From assembly GCA_026168455.1 (NCBI GenBank), contig CM047427.1, positions 16,939,201 through 17,003,200 of the forward strand: a DNA stretch of 64,000 nt, in the 5' to 3' direction. The notes beneath the pieces are model-generated. The model made no database searches. It was not told the DNA's origin and was given only the letters and a program-made list of their open reading frames with translations. Positions 12,560-27,500 of the stretch are shown one piece after another. The DNA comes from Theocolax elegans. Taxonomy: Eukaryota > Arthropoda > Insecta > Hymenoptera > Cerocephalidae. A program made the position numbers and the translations under genes. Position 1 is the stretch's first letter; each line of letters starts with the position of its first letter.

Positions 12560-15500
12560 CTACTCAACAATAAAATATAGACAACATCTTTTATTTTAAC
12601 ATTAACATAAATTTTTATATTATGAGATTCCTTGAACACACTGTATAAGTATAGATATACTGTATAAACTTATAAGACAACTCCTATAATAAAACAACAG
12701 TATTACGCAATAAATACTAGACATACACCTTAATTAACCTATGATAAATCTAATTTTTTAAGCTATTTTTTGAAGAACCACTTTTTAAAGGAATTGCACG
12801 TTCCTGCATGTACTCTTGAGAAAAATGGAGTTGTGGAATGGTTCATTTTCAACTCTGTGCGATTCAAGTATTTAAAAATCATTGTATTAACCTAACACCC
12901 CTTTTTCAAAGGAATTCCACGTTCGTGCACGTTCCTTTGACAAAGATCGGGTTGTAGTATGGTCTATTTTCAAACATTATATGTTTAAGGAATTTAAAAA
13001 TAATTGATTTAACCTAACACCGATTCTCAAAGCAATTGCACGTTCGTGCATGTTCCTTTGATAAAGATCGGATTGTAGTGTTGTTCATTTTGAACTCTGT
13101 GTGTTACAAGTATTTTAAAATCATTGAATTAACTGAACACCACTTTTCAAAGGAATTGCACGTTCGTGCATCTTCGTTTGACAAAGATTGGGTCGAAGTG
13201 TGGTTCATTATCGGCGCTGAGCGTTACTAGTATTTGAAAGAATATTGGATTAACTCGTCAGTTCTTCTCTAAGGAATTGCACGTTCGTGCACGTTCCTTT
13301 GAGAAAGATCGGGTTGTAGTATGGTCTATTTTCGAACATTATATGTTTCAAGAATTTAAAAATAATTGATTTAACCAAACACCGATTCTCAAAGCAATTG
13401 CACGTTCGTGCATGTTTCTTTGATAAAGATCGGATTGTAGTGTTGTTCATTTTCAACTCTGTGCGTTTCAAGTATTTAAAAAACATTGAATTAACCTAAC
13501 CCCCTTTTTCAAAGGAATTGCACGATCGTGCATGTTTCTTTGAGAAAGATCGGGTTATAGTATGGTCTATTTTCGAACATTATATGTTACAAAAATTTAA
13601 AAATAATTGATTTAACCTAACACCGATTCTCAAAGCAATTGCACGTTCGTGCATGTTCCTTTGATAAAAATCGGATTGTAGTGTTGTTCATTTTGAACTC
13701 TGTGTGTTACAAGTATTTTAAAATCATTGAATTAACTGAACACCGCTTTTCAAAGGAATTGCACGTTCGTGCATCTTCCTTTGACAAAGATTGGGTTAAA
13801 GAGTGGTTCATTATCAGCGCTGAGCGATAGTAGTATTTGAAAGAATATTGGACTAACTCGTCATTTCTTCTCAAAGGAATTGCACGTTCGTGCACGTTCC
13901 TTTGAGAAAGATCGGGTTGTAGTATGGTCTATTTTCAAACATTATATGTTTCAAGAATTTAAAAATAATTGATTTAACCTAACACCGATTCACAAAGCAA
14001 TTGCACGTTCGTGCATGTTCCTTTGATAAAGATCGGATTGTAGTATTGTTCATTTTCAACTCTGTGTGTTACAAGTATTTTAAAATCATTGAATTAACTG
14101 AACACCGCTTTTCAAAGGAATTGCACGTTCGTGCATCTTCCTTTGACAAAGATTGGGTTGAAGATTGGTTCATTATCAGCGCTAAGCGTTACTAGAATTT
14201 GAAAAAATATTGTATTAACTCGTCAGTTCTTCTCAAAGGAATTGCACGTTCGTGCATGTTCCTTTGATATAGATCGGATTTTAGTGTTGTACATTTTCAA
14301 CTCTGTGCGTTTCAAGTATTTAAAAATCATTGAATTTACCTAACCCCCTTTTTCAAAGCATTTGCACGTTCGTGCACGTTCCTTTGAGAAAGATCGGGTT
14401 GTAGTATGGTCTATTTTCAAACATTATATGTTTCAAGAATTTAAAAATAATTGATTTAACCTAACACCGATTCTCAAAGCAATTGCACGTTCGTGCATGT
14501 TCCTTTGATAAAGATCGGATTGTAGTGTTGTTCATTTTCAACTCTGTGTGTTACAAATATTTAAAAATCATTGAATTAATTTAACACCGCTTTTCAAAGG
14601 AATTGCACGTTCGTGCATGTTCCTTTGACAATCATCGGGTTGAAGAGTGGTTCATTATCAGCGCTGAGCGTTACTAGTATTTGAAAGAATATGTGATTAA
14701 CCCGTCATTTCTTCTCTAAGGAATTGCACGTTCGTGCACGTTCCTTTGAGAAAAATCGGGTTGTAGTATTGTCTATTTTCAAACATTATATGTTTCAAGA
14801 ATTTAAAAATAATTGATTTAACCTAACACCGATTCTCAAAGCAATTGCACGTTCGTGCATGTTTCTTTGATAAAGATCGGATTGTAGTGTTGTTCATTTT
14901 GAACTCTGTGTGTTACAAGTATTTTAAAATCATTGAATTAACTGAACACCGCTTTTCAAAGGAATTGCACGTTCGTGCATCTTTCTTCGACAAAGATCGG
15001 GTTGAAGAGTGGTTCATTATCAGCGCTGAGCGTTATTAGAATTTTAAAAAATATTGGATTAACTCGTCATTTCTTCTCAAAGCAATTGCACGTTCGTGCA
15101 TGTTCCTTTGAGAAAGATCGGGTTGTAGTATGGTCTATCTTCGAACATTATATGTTTCAAGAATTTAAAAATAATTGATTTAACCTAACACCGATTCTCA
15201 AAGCAATTGCACGTTCGTGCATGTTTCTTTGATAAAGATCGGATTGTAGTGTTGTTCATTTTGAACTCTGTGTGTTACAAGTATTTTAAAATCATTGAAT
15301 TAACTGAACACCGCTTTTCAAAGGAATTGCACGTTCGTGCATCTTTCTTCGACAAAGATCGGGTTGAAGAGTGGTTCATTATCAGCGCTAAGCATTACTA
15401 GAATTTGAAAAAATATTGGATTAACTCGCCAGTTCTTCTCAAAGCAATTGCACGTTCGTGCATGTTCCTTTGAGAAAGATCGGGTTGTAGTATGGTCTAT

Positions 15501-18500
15501 CTTCGAACATTATATGTTTCAAGAATTTAAAAATAATTGATTTAACCTAACACCGATTCTCAAAGCAATTGCACGTTCGTGCATGTTTCTTTGATAAAGA
15601 TCGGATTGTAGTGTTGTTCATTTTCAACTCTGTGTGTTACAAGTATTTTAAAATCATTGAATTAACTGAACACCGCTTTTCAAAGGAATTGCACGTTCGT
15701 GCATCTTTCTTCGACAAAGATCGGGTTGAAGAGTGGTTCATTATCAGCGCTAAGCGTTACTAGAATTTGAAAAAATATTGGATTAACTCGCCAGTTCTTC
15801 TCAAAGCAATTGCACGTTCGTGCATGTTCCTTTGAGAAAGATCGGGTTGTAGTATGGTCTATCTTCGAACATTATATGTTTCAAGAATTTAAAAATAATT
15901 GATTTAACCTAACACCGATTCTCAAAGCAATTGCACGTTCGTGCATGTTCCTTTGATAAAGATCGGATTGTAGTGTTGTTCATTTTCAACTCTGTGTGTT
16001 ACAAATATTTAAAAATCATTGAATTAATTTAACACCGCTTTTCAAAGGAATTGCACGTTCGTGCATGTTCCTTTGACAATCATCGGGTTGAAGAGTGGTT
16101 CATTATCAGCGCTGAGCGTTACTAGTATTTGAAAGAATATGTGATTAACCCGTCATTTCTTCTCTAAGGAATTGCACGTTCGTGCACGTTCCTTTGAGAA
16201 AGATCGGGTTGTAGTATGGTCTATTTTCAAACATTATATGTTTCAAGAATTTAAAAATAATTTATTTAACTTAACACCGATTCTCAAAGCAATTGCACGT
16301 TCGTGCATGTTTCTTTGATAAAGATCGGATTGTAGTGTTGCTCATTTTCAACTCTGTGTGTTACAAGTATTTTAAAATCATTGAATTAACTGAACACCGC
16401 TTTTCAAAGGAATTGCACGTTCGTGCATCTTCCTTTGACAAAGATTGGGTTGAAGATTGGTTCATTATCAGCGCTAAGCGTTACTAGAATTTGTAAAAAT
16501 ATTGTATTAACTCGTCAGTTCTTCTCAAAGGAATTGCACGTTCGTGCATGTTCCTTTGAGAAAGATCGGGTTGTAGTATGGTCTATTTTCAAATATTATA
16601 TGTTTAAGGAATTTAAAAATAATTGATTTAACCTAACACCGATTCTCAAAGCAATTGCACGTTCGTGCATGTTTCTTTGATAAAGATCGGATTGTAGTGT
16701 TGTTCATTTTGAACTCTGTGTGTTACAAGTATTTTAAAATCATTGAATTAACTGAACACCGCTTTTCAAAGGAATTGCACGTTCGTGCATCTTTCTTCGA
16801 CAAAGATCGGGTTGAAGAGTGGTTCATTATCAGCGCTAAGCGTTACTAGAATTTGAAAAAATATTGGATTAACTCGCCAGTTCTTCTCAAAGCAATTGCA
16901 CGTTCGTGCATGTTCCTTTGAGAAAGATCGGGTTGTAGTATGGTCTATCTTCGGACATTATATGTTTCAAGTATTTAAAAATAATTGATATAACCTAATA
17001 CCGATTCTCAAAGCAATTGCACGTTCGTGCAAGTTCCTTTGATGTAGATCGAATTGTAGTATTGTTCATTTTCAACTCTGTGCGTTTCAAGTATTTAAAA
17101 ATCATTTAATTAACCTAACCCCCTTTTTCAAAGGAATTCCACGTTCGTGCATATTCCTTTGAGAAAGATCGGGTTGTAGTATGGTGTATTTTCAATACTG
17201 TGTGTTACATGTATTTAAAAATCATTGATTTAACCTAACACCGCATTTCAAAAGATTTGCACATCCATGCGTGTTCCTTTGATAAAGATCTGTTTGAAGA
17301 ATGGTTCATTTTCAATCTCTGTGCGTTATAAGTGTTTAAAATACTTTGAATAAACTTGAGATCGCTTTTGCAAGGAATTGCACGTTCCTTTGAGTAAGAT
17401 TGGCGAATAGTTTGGTTCGTTTTCAGCTTACTTCTAATCGCTTGCATGATCATATATACTATAGTATAGTATATTGCGGCACTAGTGCGAGAAAGTAGAT
17501 TGCCGTGTTGTTTGCGGCCAAGCAAAGCGAGAATCTTTTTCTCGCAGTTGTATTATACGGTATTTTTTAATATGTGTGGAGAGGTCAATTTTGAGCACTT
17601 TTTTTGTTGACTTGGTAGAATTTACCCTTTTGGGACCGAGGATCAAAAATGATTTATAGTAATCAGATTTAGATTTACATGTATGAGGCTGGGAATGTAC
17701 TTACGTGACTTTTTACCACCACGATGAGTCTTTTTAACTTTTTTATCTATTGTAGTTTCTGTAAATTAAACATAATCCTTTAGTATCTCATTAGTAAAGA
17801 AATTGGTTTAGATTAAATTTGTATTAATACAATCGTCTACTGAACCGATTAATGTGAAAGAAATTGAATTCTTATATTACCCTGACAGTGCTTTACGTTG
17901 TCTACATCTTTGACACGAAATATCGATCTCTCGGAATCCACCGATTTAGTAGTACCTTGTGCTTCTACAGTTAGCTCTAGCTGACTCGCAGCTATTGGAT
18001 TTTGTTCGACAACTGTCAAATATATTTAACATTAATGAATAATAAATTTGATTACATATGTTTCGACGCAAAGGTTTATACAGTTATGTAAATAAAAAAA
18101 TATTTGTTATAATAGTTTTGCATCATAAGATATAATAGTTCTATAATAATAATATGCAAGGGGTTACCAAAGCCAAATTTTATCCTTCCTATCTTATCAA
18201 CCTGAAAAGAGACAGAAAGTTAGTTATAATTAAAGAAGGACGACAATTTACACAAATTGATAACAGTGCCCTTCCTTTATTAATAATCTATCGCAGTTCA
18301 AAATTTGAAGCAAAAATATCAATTGGTTTCGGCGTAATCCCTTACCAAATATTACGATAATTTCGTGCAATTTTAGGTTATACGCTCGTCGAATTAAACA
18401 CATGTGATGACTTTTGGTAAGGGATTTCTAGAAAACTAGTCAATATTTTTGCTTCAAATTTTAAAGACAGGTTAATTATTAATAAAGGAAGGGCACTGTT

Positions 18501-21500
18501 CTTCTCGATTTTCGTATGTTAACTTGCTTTTTTAATTGTAATTAATTTTATATGATTTTCGATGTCGGTAATGTAGGGAGGATGAAACGTGACTTTGGCA
18601 CTCCGTTAAGGGTAGAGTATGGTCAAAAATGATAGAAAAATCAATTTTTTTTAAATTTAGAAACAAGTTCTAAAATGTTATGTAGAATGTGCGTAAATAA
18701 TTTTTAATATTATAAAGCTTATGTGTCTACATAATTGCAGCATGACATAATATTCATTTAATGAGATGTCGGATTCAGAAATAGCCACTTTTAATATTTT
18801 TTTATAAATAAAAGAATGAATTTTTGAAAAAATCCTGTCCATCAGGTCCTCAGACATGTTTTCTACTAATTTTTTAAGATTTTTAAATCGATATTTTAAT
18901 TACGATATTTAGGTTGGAAGTTTATGCCTTTTACCGACCGAAAATTGTTTATTTAATTATTATTAAAAAAATTATTTTTTCTTAAAAAATCGATCCTTCA
19001 AGCCCTTCCTTATATTTTAAGTTTATCCTTATGAATTTTTTCAGATTTTTAAATGGATGTTATAGTTATAATTTTTGGGTTGAAAGATGTAGATTCCTGT
19101 CCGACATTTGGGTCCGACATTTCCGTAATGCAATAAGTCATTTATTTTAAACTTTAAAGCTGAATAACTCCAAAACTATTTTTTATACCTTCAAAAGATT
19201 CCTTGCGGGATAATTTTTTAATGAAAAACATTACAATTTTGAAACAATTACAGAGTCCTTTTCCCCCTAATTCACTATAATTTGTATTTTATGAGTAAAA
19301 AATCACTATTTTAGTGATAACAAATTAAATAATCTTGGTACAAGTTGAAAACAAAAAATCACTTTCAATTTGACGAATGATACTTTATTCGAAGGGAAAA
19401 ACGGAATTATTCGAAAAAAAACATGGATTAATATATTATTTAACTGATTAATGTATTAGTGGAGAAATAAATTGTATTCATAGATTACCGTTGTTGTGCT
19501 TATCTTTGACTACATCTTCGATATGAATTATTACCGATCTATCGGAAGTCAATAAAGTAGTAGACACTTGTGATTCTACGATTTGTTCTGGTTGGTCAGC
19601 AACAATCGGATATTGTTCGAGAACTGTAAAATATGATTATTATTAATGAATAACTATTCGCTCCTTAATATTTCGCCCATAGAGATCGAGTTTTTTTCAA
19701 AATTTCGAGATCGAGTTCAAATTTTGAGAGCCTCCAACGTTATTTTTATATTATTAATTTATTTATTTATAAATGTTATTATTTTGTATTATTGATATTA
19801 TTTTATATTATTTCTTATTACTTATGTTTTTTGAAATCGCAATTATAGAGATGAAGAAAATTACATTCAATGTGAGACATTTCTTATTTTCCTGGCCAAG
19901 GTATATACTATATACTATAGTCATAGGGATTTAAATTTCCACCCGAACCGAAGTCTCGAAGACAAATATTTTACCTCCCGTGGAATCAGTACTATTTTTT
20001 TCAAAAAACGAGATTGAAAATACAACTTTGAGATTCGACACCGAGAGCCAAAGTGGTACTTTCGGCCTATTATGTACGAAAAATATTTACCGTTGATTTT
20101 ATTATCGTCCACTGTATCTTCCTGTTCAGATTGCAGGATCTCAAAAGTTGCAAGTGTCTCGGAGGCTAATTGATCCATCATTTCTGGCTGGGGATTACTA
20201 ACTACAAGCGTAAAACATTATAAGATAATATAAAAAAATTCATTTTACGTAAAGAAAATTTTAGAATAAAAATTGGATACTATTGAATTTAACTAATTAT
20301 GTAACGATGTTGACTATATAAGGGCAAATCTACAATAGTCTTTATGTAAGTAATATGTGTAATTTTTTTAAGTCTGTAACTTGATTTTCTGAAAAAGCAC
20401 ACCATTGTGCTTGGGTTTTAATTTGTTTAGTTTGTTTATTGTTCGACTAACGAAACAGTCTGTTTTGAAAAAAGTATCTGAAACGGCACATATAGTATTT
20501 CCTTAGAAGTACAAAAACAATTGCGTTTGCTAGCGAAATAATGGAAAAAACAAGCAATTTTACGAGTTTTGTTTAATTTTTAACTGCGCCGATGTTCGAC
20601 GAATGAACGTTCGATGAAATCACATAATAATAACAGAACATAATTCTTGAATTTGAAACAAAAAATTTAAGCACCGGTAGGGTTGTGTGACTTCATCGGA
20701 ATTGTTTTAATAATGCTTCAAAGTTATAATGTTATTAACTAGTAAAATTTGAAATATCTCACATTTTAAATAGGGCACTCAACCCTACTCGAGCTCAAAT
20801 TTTTTGTTTTAAAGTTAAGTATCATGTCCTATTATTATTATGTGATTACATCGAACATCGCAACAAAAAATTAAATACAGCTCCTAAAATTTCAAGTTTT
20901 TTCTAATTATTTCGCTAAAAAACGTAACTGTTTTTGTATTTTCAAGGAAATATCTTCTGTGCTGTTTCAAATACTTTTTCCAAAATAGACAACTGTTTCA
21001 TTGGCCGTACAACAATCAAATTAAAACCCAAGTACAATGGTGTGCTTTTTGACGAAACCAAGATACAGATTTTAAAATTATAGATTTGCCTACAGCTATG
21101 TAATAATTTAAGTTAGCCATAATAATATTGTACTAAACACAAATTTAAATATTACCATTATCGCAATTCTTATCAGCACCTCCATCTTTTTTGCCAGCAA
21201 TCAAGCTGTCGGAAAATGAAGTTATTGGCACATTTATATCCTCTACATAGATTACATCAACTGGCATCTTCTCATTAACTGTAAATTATACATAATATTT
21301 TTTAATTAAAGAGTAAAGTGGATTATTAATTTAAGGGTCGAAGCGGTTCATGCTTTTAAAATTGTACATATTTTACTTCATCAAGTTAAAAGTCAACTGA
21401 AAACTCAGTGTAATTGATAATATAGAAAGTTTTTAAAATAGTATTTCAATAATATAATATTAAAAACAAATAAAATAATTTACCGTTCAGGCTATTATCA

Positions 21501-24500
21501 TCACCTCTACTTTCCATCTGAAACATCGATATCTCGAATGGTGACAATTCCATGGAAGCTGATTGATAAAAATTTTCCGAAATGCGATAGACAGCTGCAG
21601 ATATAAAATAGTATTAAAATATAATAATGCAATTTTATATAAACAAATTCTATATTACATTAAACTTGAATGAATATAATAGCGCAATAATAATTTTTTA
21701 ATTTATAAATAGGTCGCTTCAATTTCTATCTGCTCATTAATAGTTAATCTTAATATTTTGTTACAAAATATTTGACGGCATAATAAAAGAAATTTTACAT
21801 TTTTTGCTGATTGTACGTATTTTACTCAACCAAATTGTTATTGGCATTACATAAAAAAGTTTCCTCTAATATCAATAGACAACAATAGTTACAAATGAAT
21901 ATATACAATTCTAATAAAAATAATTTATCTCAGAATGGTATTAAGTTACCATTCTGAGATAAATTATTTTTATTAGAATTGTAGATATTCATTTGTAACT
22001 ATTGTTGTCTATTGATATTAGAGGAAACTTTTTTATGTAATGCCAATAACAATTTGGTTGAGTAAAATACGTACAATCAGCAAAAAATGTAAAATTTCTT
22101 TTATTATGCCGTCAAATATTTTGTAACAAAATATTAATGCTTAAAGCTGTCATGTTGCGATCAGAAAGTTTACCGTTTAAACTATCGTCACCTTCATCTT
22201 CCTGCTCAGAAATCAGAACCTCAAAAGGAGAAAGTCGTATGGAAGCTGTTTGATACAGATCTTCTGGAACGCGATCGCTTGCTACAAATGTATTGAAATA
22301 TTAATAATGTTTTACCTTACAGATTAAAAACGCTAGAAGAAAAAGTGAGATTAGTTAGGATTATAATTCCAACTTAATTTGTGACGAGAATTTGTGATAT
22401 ATATATATGTATGGGGTATTCCACGTGAAGTGGTCCGATCAAAATTGTAAAATGCACCAAATTTTGGGTACACATTGCAAATGTTTTTCAGAATACAGAA
22501 AAAAATTTTTAGGTACTGGTATTTATTAGCTCAAAAGTTATTCTAACCTCAAAAAGTGAGCTTTTTCCAGTTTTTTTCAACACCAGCTGGGTTCATCGCT
22601 AAGAAAGACAAAAAATTCACAAAAATTAACATGGTATTTCCCATTTAAATTTTTTAAAAAATTTGGTGTTTCTTTAAATTATCATAACTTTTTACAGATT
22701 TGAAGGCCATAAAAATGCTACAGACCATTTGAAAGGTATTGCTCCAAGCTTTCTTTTAGACTTTCGGATAAAAATATCAATGGTGGCGAACTTACACTTT
22801 TTTTAAGTTGAATATTGACATGTAGTTTATGTAACATTGACCTTGAGATTAGGAATTCTAACCCAGAAGGATAAATTCTACACATAATTAGCAACGAATG
22901 TTACATATAATGTTGTATAGTAAAAGTTAATAGATTTTGAGTTAAATAGCGATGAACCCAGCTGGTGTTGAAAAAAACTGGAAAACGTTCACTTTTTGAG
23001 GTTAGAATAACTTTAATAAAAAAAAATTACCATCGTATTTCTCAGCGTCGCCTTGATGGATTTTGCCAGTAATTAAATTTGAAGATGCAGCACCGGTTAC
23101 ATGAATGTCCTCTGATTGGTTGGCGTTTAATGACCCCTGATCAGTAGCTGATAATCATAATAATATTACTAAATATATAAAGCACGGAGAAAAAAAAAAA
23201 GCAAAAGTTACGGGAGAGTCAAGCAATTTTTACCCTATTACTCCGGTAAGGCGTAAAAAGCTACAGTTACTTAACTTAGTCAAGCAATTTTTGCTTGAGT
23301 AAGTCCGGCAATATTAAACTGACTCTATACCGTATAAATTAACGTAGTTTTCAAGTAAGGATTGCTCAAGTGTTTCAATAACTATTTAGTATATATGTAT
23401 AATAATCGAAATTGTTTTCAATACAATTTACAAATAAATAAATATTTATTTGTTTTAATGAAATAAACATTAAATATTTGACATACTTGACTACTATTGA
23501 ACAATGTTTAGAACATTCATATAACTATAGAGCTGCCTTAAATAGTAAACCACTTGACATATACTTGGAATTGAAAATCTGTAATTTTTTACGAATTTCA
23601 GATACATTGTCTTATTACTAAAAGAATTTAGTAATTTATCTAATACAATTTCATTATTTTAGATAACTACTGGAAAAGTATTTTGCATAAAAAACATAGT
23701 ACAGGGTTTAAAAATAATATTTTATTCTTTCAACATAATGGCTGGATATATATAATATACATAAAAACAGTTTATAATGAATATTTTGTTGCAATGTAAA
23801 TATTTTCATTGCGTTTTACCATTATACAAGGAGATACATCCAATAATTCATTAACATCTTTTAAAACAAATGTTTTAGATTCATGAACGCAATAAGCATG
23901 CACATGTACATCGAAATATATGTTTATAAAACCTTGCATACGCAGAAAAATATTTGTACCTTTAATATATATATCAGTGATTTTTCCGAAATTAATTAAT
24001 TCATTTTCATCCATTTTTTCCACGAGAAACATGCCGATGGTATACTGCACACCCTTATATTTTATCCAATCAGTTGACAATATTTCCTCTGCAACGTCAC
24101 TGTCTGAAAATAGCCTTCTTCGAGTGCTTAAATCAATTACTTCATTCGTCTCGTATATTATTTCCGTTAAATCCGTTTTTTTTAATAGTTTGATGTATGC
24201 CATCCTAAGTTGGTTTCTCAAAGCTATAGTTTTGATGATATTCATTCGATTACTCGATGAAATGCAATGTAATTTTAAATTTCTATGATTTGACTCATAT
24301 CGCATGGACCAAAAATGGACTAATGGACCGTTCTTCATAATGGTTCGCGGAATGTGAAGCATGTTATGAAATTTATATTTTAAAGGTCCATATAAATCTT
24401 TGTACGCACTTAAAAAGTCTTCTATTAATTATTTTAGTACAAGTACTTGCGCCTCAGTACAATGCGGTGATGTTACTATGCCTATGATTTTTCTAAGCAA

Positions 24501-27500
24501 TAAATATAAAAACCATGCAGAATTGTCATCTGATATTTTATCGCCTACGAGCAATCCAAAATACCTACTAAAATTAAGCATTTCTGCAGCGGACATTTTA
24601 ATTTTTTTTTTTGTTTGAATATGCTCTTTTTTTAAAAGAGGAATTTTATTCGATATTTTTTTCTGGCTTTTCTGAAATTCTTCTATTCTATTATTTAAAA
24701 AATCTAATGAGAATAGTTTTTGTTTATATATGAGGTCATTGCAAATCTCCACTAATACATAATTCGCAGTACCCTCTAACATATCATGCATGAGATCCAA
24801 TGAAATATTTTCTGTTACATGAAACCCGTTTACTGTATGAAACACACATTTTTCTTTTATGCCGGTTTCAGAAGGACAGTTATCTTGTACGTCCTTATCG
24901 TAAGATTCGACGGTTCTTAAAATAGTTGCATCTTCCACAGTTAAAGTTTTTATTTGGTTTATATTACTTCTGCATATCCTACAAGGTCGGCCAAAAGCAA
25001 AACTTTCTACGAAACCTAATATTTCGTTTAAACCTAAATTATCGCCTAAAATTAAACATAACTGAAAATAAACGGTCTGTGGTTTATTGTCAACGTTTAT
25101 TATTAAACCCTCTTCTCGTAGATCATTTAATTCTTCGATTAATTTGGTAAATATTTTTTTGTTACCAAAAGTTTTTCTGTCTTTTGAAAAAAATAATGCA
25201 GTTAATATTATATTACTAAGTTGTGTTGTTATATGTGGAGGGTAACATGGTATTGATGTATATAGTCCACCTAATTTATTTTTCCCTGCATTCGATCCAA
25301 GAGCATTTCCTGTTTCAAAATCGTCACAAAAAATAAATAAAGGGATTGCAAATTTTCCGACGAAATGTTGACGTTTCTTTTTCCACAGATCGCCCTGAAT
25401 AAAATTAGTAATTACGATTTCTTTTTCTAATTTGTCCATGTAATCTTTTAATAAATTAAAAGAGCCCGGAATTTCGAGCATTAACCTTAAACTCCATTTT
25501 AATGGAATGTATTGTAAGCACACGTTTTCATTTTCTAAACAAATTTTTTTATCGCCGCATTTATCTACAACAAGCTCCTGAATTACATGTTCTTCTGGCT
25601 TTTTTAAAAGACAATTTTTTTCATAAATTAAAAATCTTTTGTACTCCGTTGAGAATTCATTTAATATCTTTTTTGAAGACTCCAATAAATATTTTACATC
25701 GTTTACCATTTTTTTGTCATAATTAGACGAATTAAAGTCGATGCACTGATCTAAATAACTCAAAAATGAATTATTTGTAAATTTTATAATTTCATCTACA
25801 AAAACTTGAACTACGTTTCGCGGTATAACTGAATTACTATACAAGTATAGCGTTAATTTTAGCATTTCGGCTCTTAAATCAATAACTTTTGTCGACATTT
25901 TTAGCTACAATGCAATAAAATTATTGTGCAATAATAATTAATTAATAAAACCTTTTATTTTGTGTATTCTTTTTTACACTTTATTACTTAATCGATTTAA
26001 CGCTTCGCACAACTTGTGGATAACAGAATAAATTTTTAATTTATCAACGCCGTTTTTATATAATCGCACTTGCAAAAACATCCACAAATGTTTACATTCA
26101 GCAGAAAAATCTGCGTGTAACGCAAAAAAAGATTTATAGCAATAATCGACGGCATCGATCAATTTATTTGACGCAATCTTAAAATTTATATTATTTATCA
26201 CAATAAAAATATCAATGTCTTTATCTTCTTCGCCCTCATCTATAAGTTCACCGATTACTACCGCGTAGGGGCCAATTTTTTCAGCTGAACTATTTTGGCT
26301 TCTTCTTAATTTATGTTCGGAAAGTTCATCTACAGACTGCAACAAAAATAAAAGATACTTGTTCAATGAATGAAAAAGAGGCACAAAAAACTAAGAAATT
26401 TATAAGTTAAGACAGAACGCAATTAAAACGATATATACAGATTAAAAGTAACGAGTAAGGTTTGCGCTTTCCAAATTTGTTAATAAATGCTATTCTTTTT
26501 GCTACAAATAAAGTAAACATAATACCCCTTATAATGTATATATATATAAAATAAGGCATTACCTTTACGTTCAGAATAAAAGACTTTGTCACCTCTTCAA
26601 TAGTCGAACCATAAGGACTTTCACATTGTTTCCGTTTGCGTATCACGGTACCTAGAATTCTTGGAAGCAAAAAAAGCGCTGCAATACTTTCCTTTTCTAA
26701 AAACAGTATATTTAATACAGATATTAAACTGTATACATGAATACGTTAAGAACAATAATCTTAATTAAAACAAAAATTATCTACAAATATTCTTATTCCT
26801 TTCATTTTTCTTACAAACAAAAAAAAATGCTTTTTTAAAAAAAAAAACTTTCCATCGGATCATCTTACTTGATTTAATTCATATGACTGATTTTTTCGCG
26901 TTTCAAAATCGATATTTTAAATTTAATTTTATTTGATTTAAAGTTAAGTATGCATGTTATTTAAAAACGACATTCCCTTAAACAGATGTCAGACTCAGAA
27001 TTGAAAATTTTTAATATTTATTCATAAACAGACGAATTAAGTTTTTTTTAATCCTATCCATCAGGCCCTCAGGCATGTTTTCAATAATACACACAAAATT
27101 TTCCAGATTTTGAAATCCATTTTTAAACTAATAATTACCGACCAAAAATTGTTTATTCAATTATTATTAAAAAATTTTTGGGTTGAAAGGTGTTGATCCC
27201 TGTAATCTGGGTCCGACATCCCCTTAATGTAGCGAGACTAATATAATTAATAGATAATGAATTTTTTAAAAGATTTTATTGTCTGCAAAATGAATAAAAT
27301 AAGATATATTTTATGTTATAACTTTATTTTATGTGTAAATCTGAACTTACGTGCTGTAATTAACGATTCATGTAACGGTGTTAGCAGTTTTTTTGTTTTA
27401 GCGTACTCAATAATTACAAGGGCTTCTTTTGGCCAATTAAGCAAAAGATTTGAATCGAAGCCTGGATATTGTTTAGAAAAATCGTGAGATAGCTGTTAAA

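Noticed and set aside
13036..16849. A repeated 64-67-residue protein family in the 13-17 kb region
   Set aside because: The frames come from the satellite; the unit (121 or 362 bp) is not a multiple of three and the frames end at each unit.
12770..17410. CRISPR array
   Set aside because: Repeats are direct 121-bp satellite monomers without unique spacers, in a eukaryotic context.
24406..24440. A tiny intron (GTACTT...AATAG) that would remove the stop in the CACTA-like transposase
   Set aside because: It would be 25 nt, too short to splice, and its removal would shift the frame that is otherwise continuous.
23920..25726. Plus-strand frames across the CACTA-like transposase
   Set aside because: Shadow frames opposite the longer minus-strand coding sequence.
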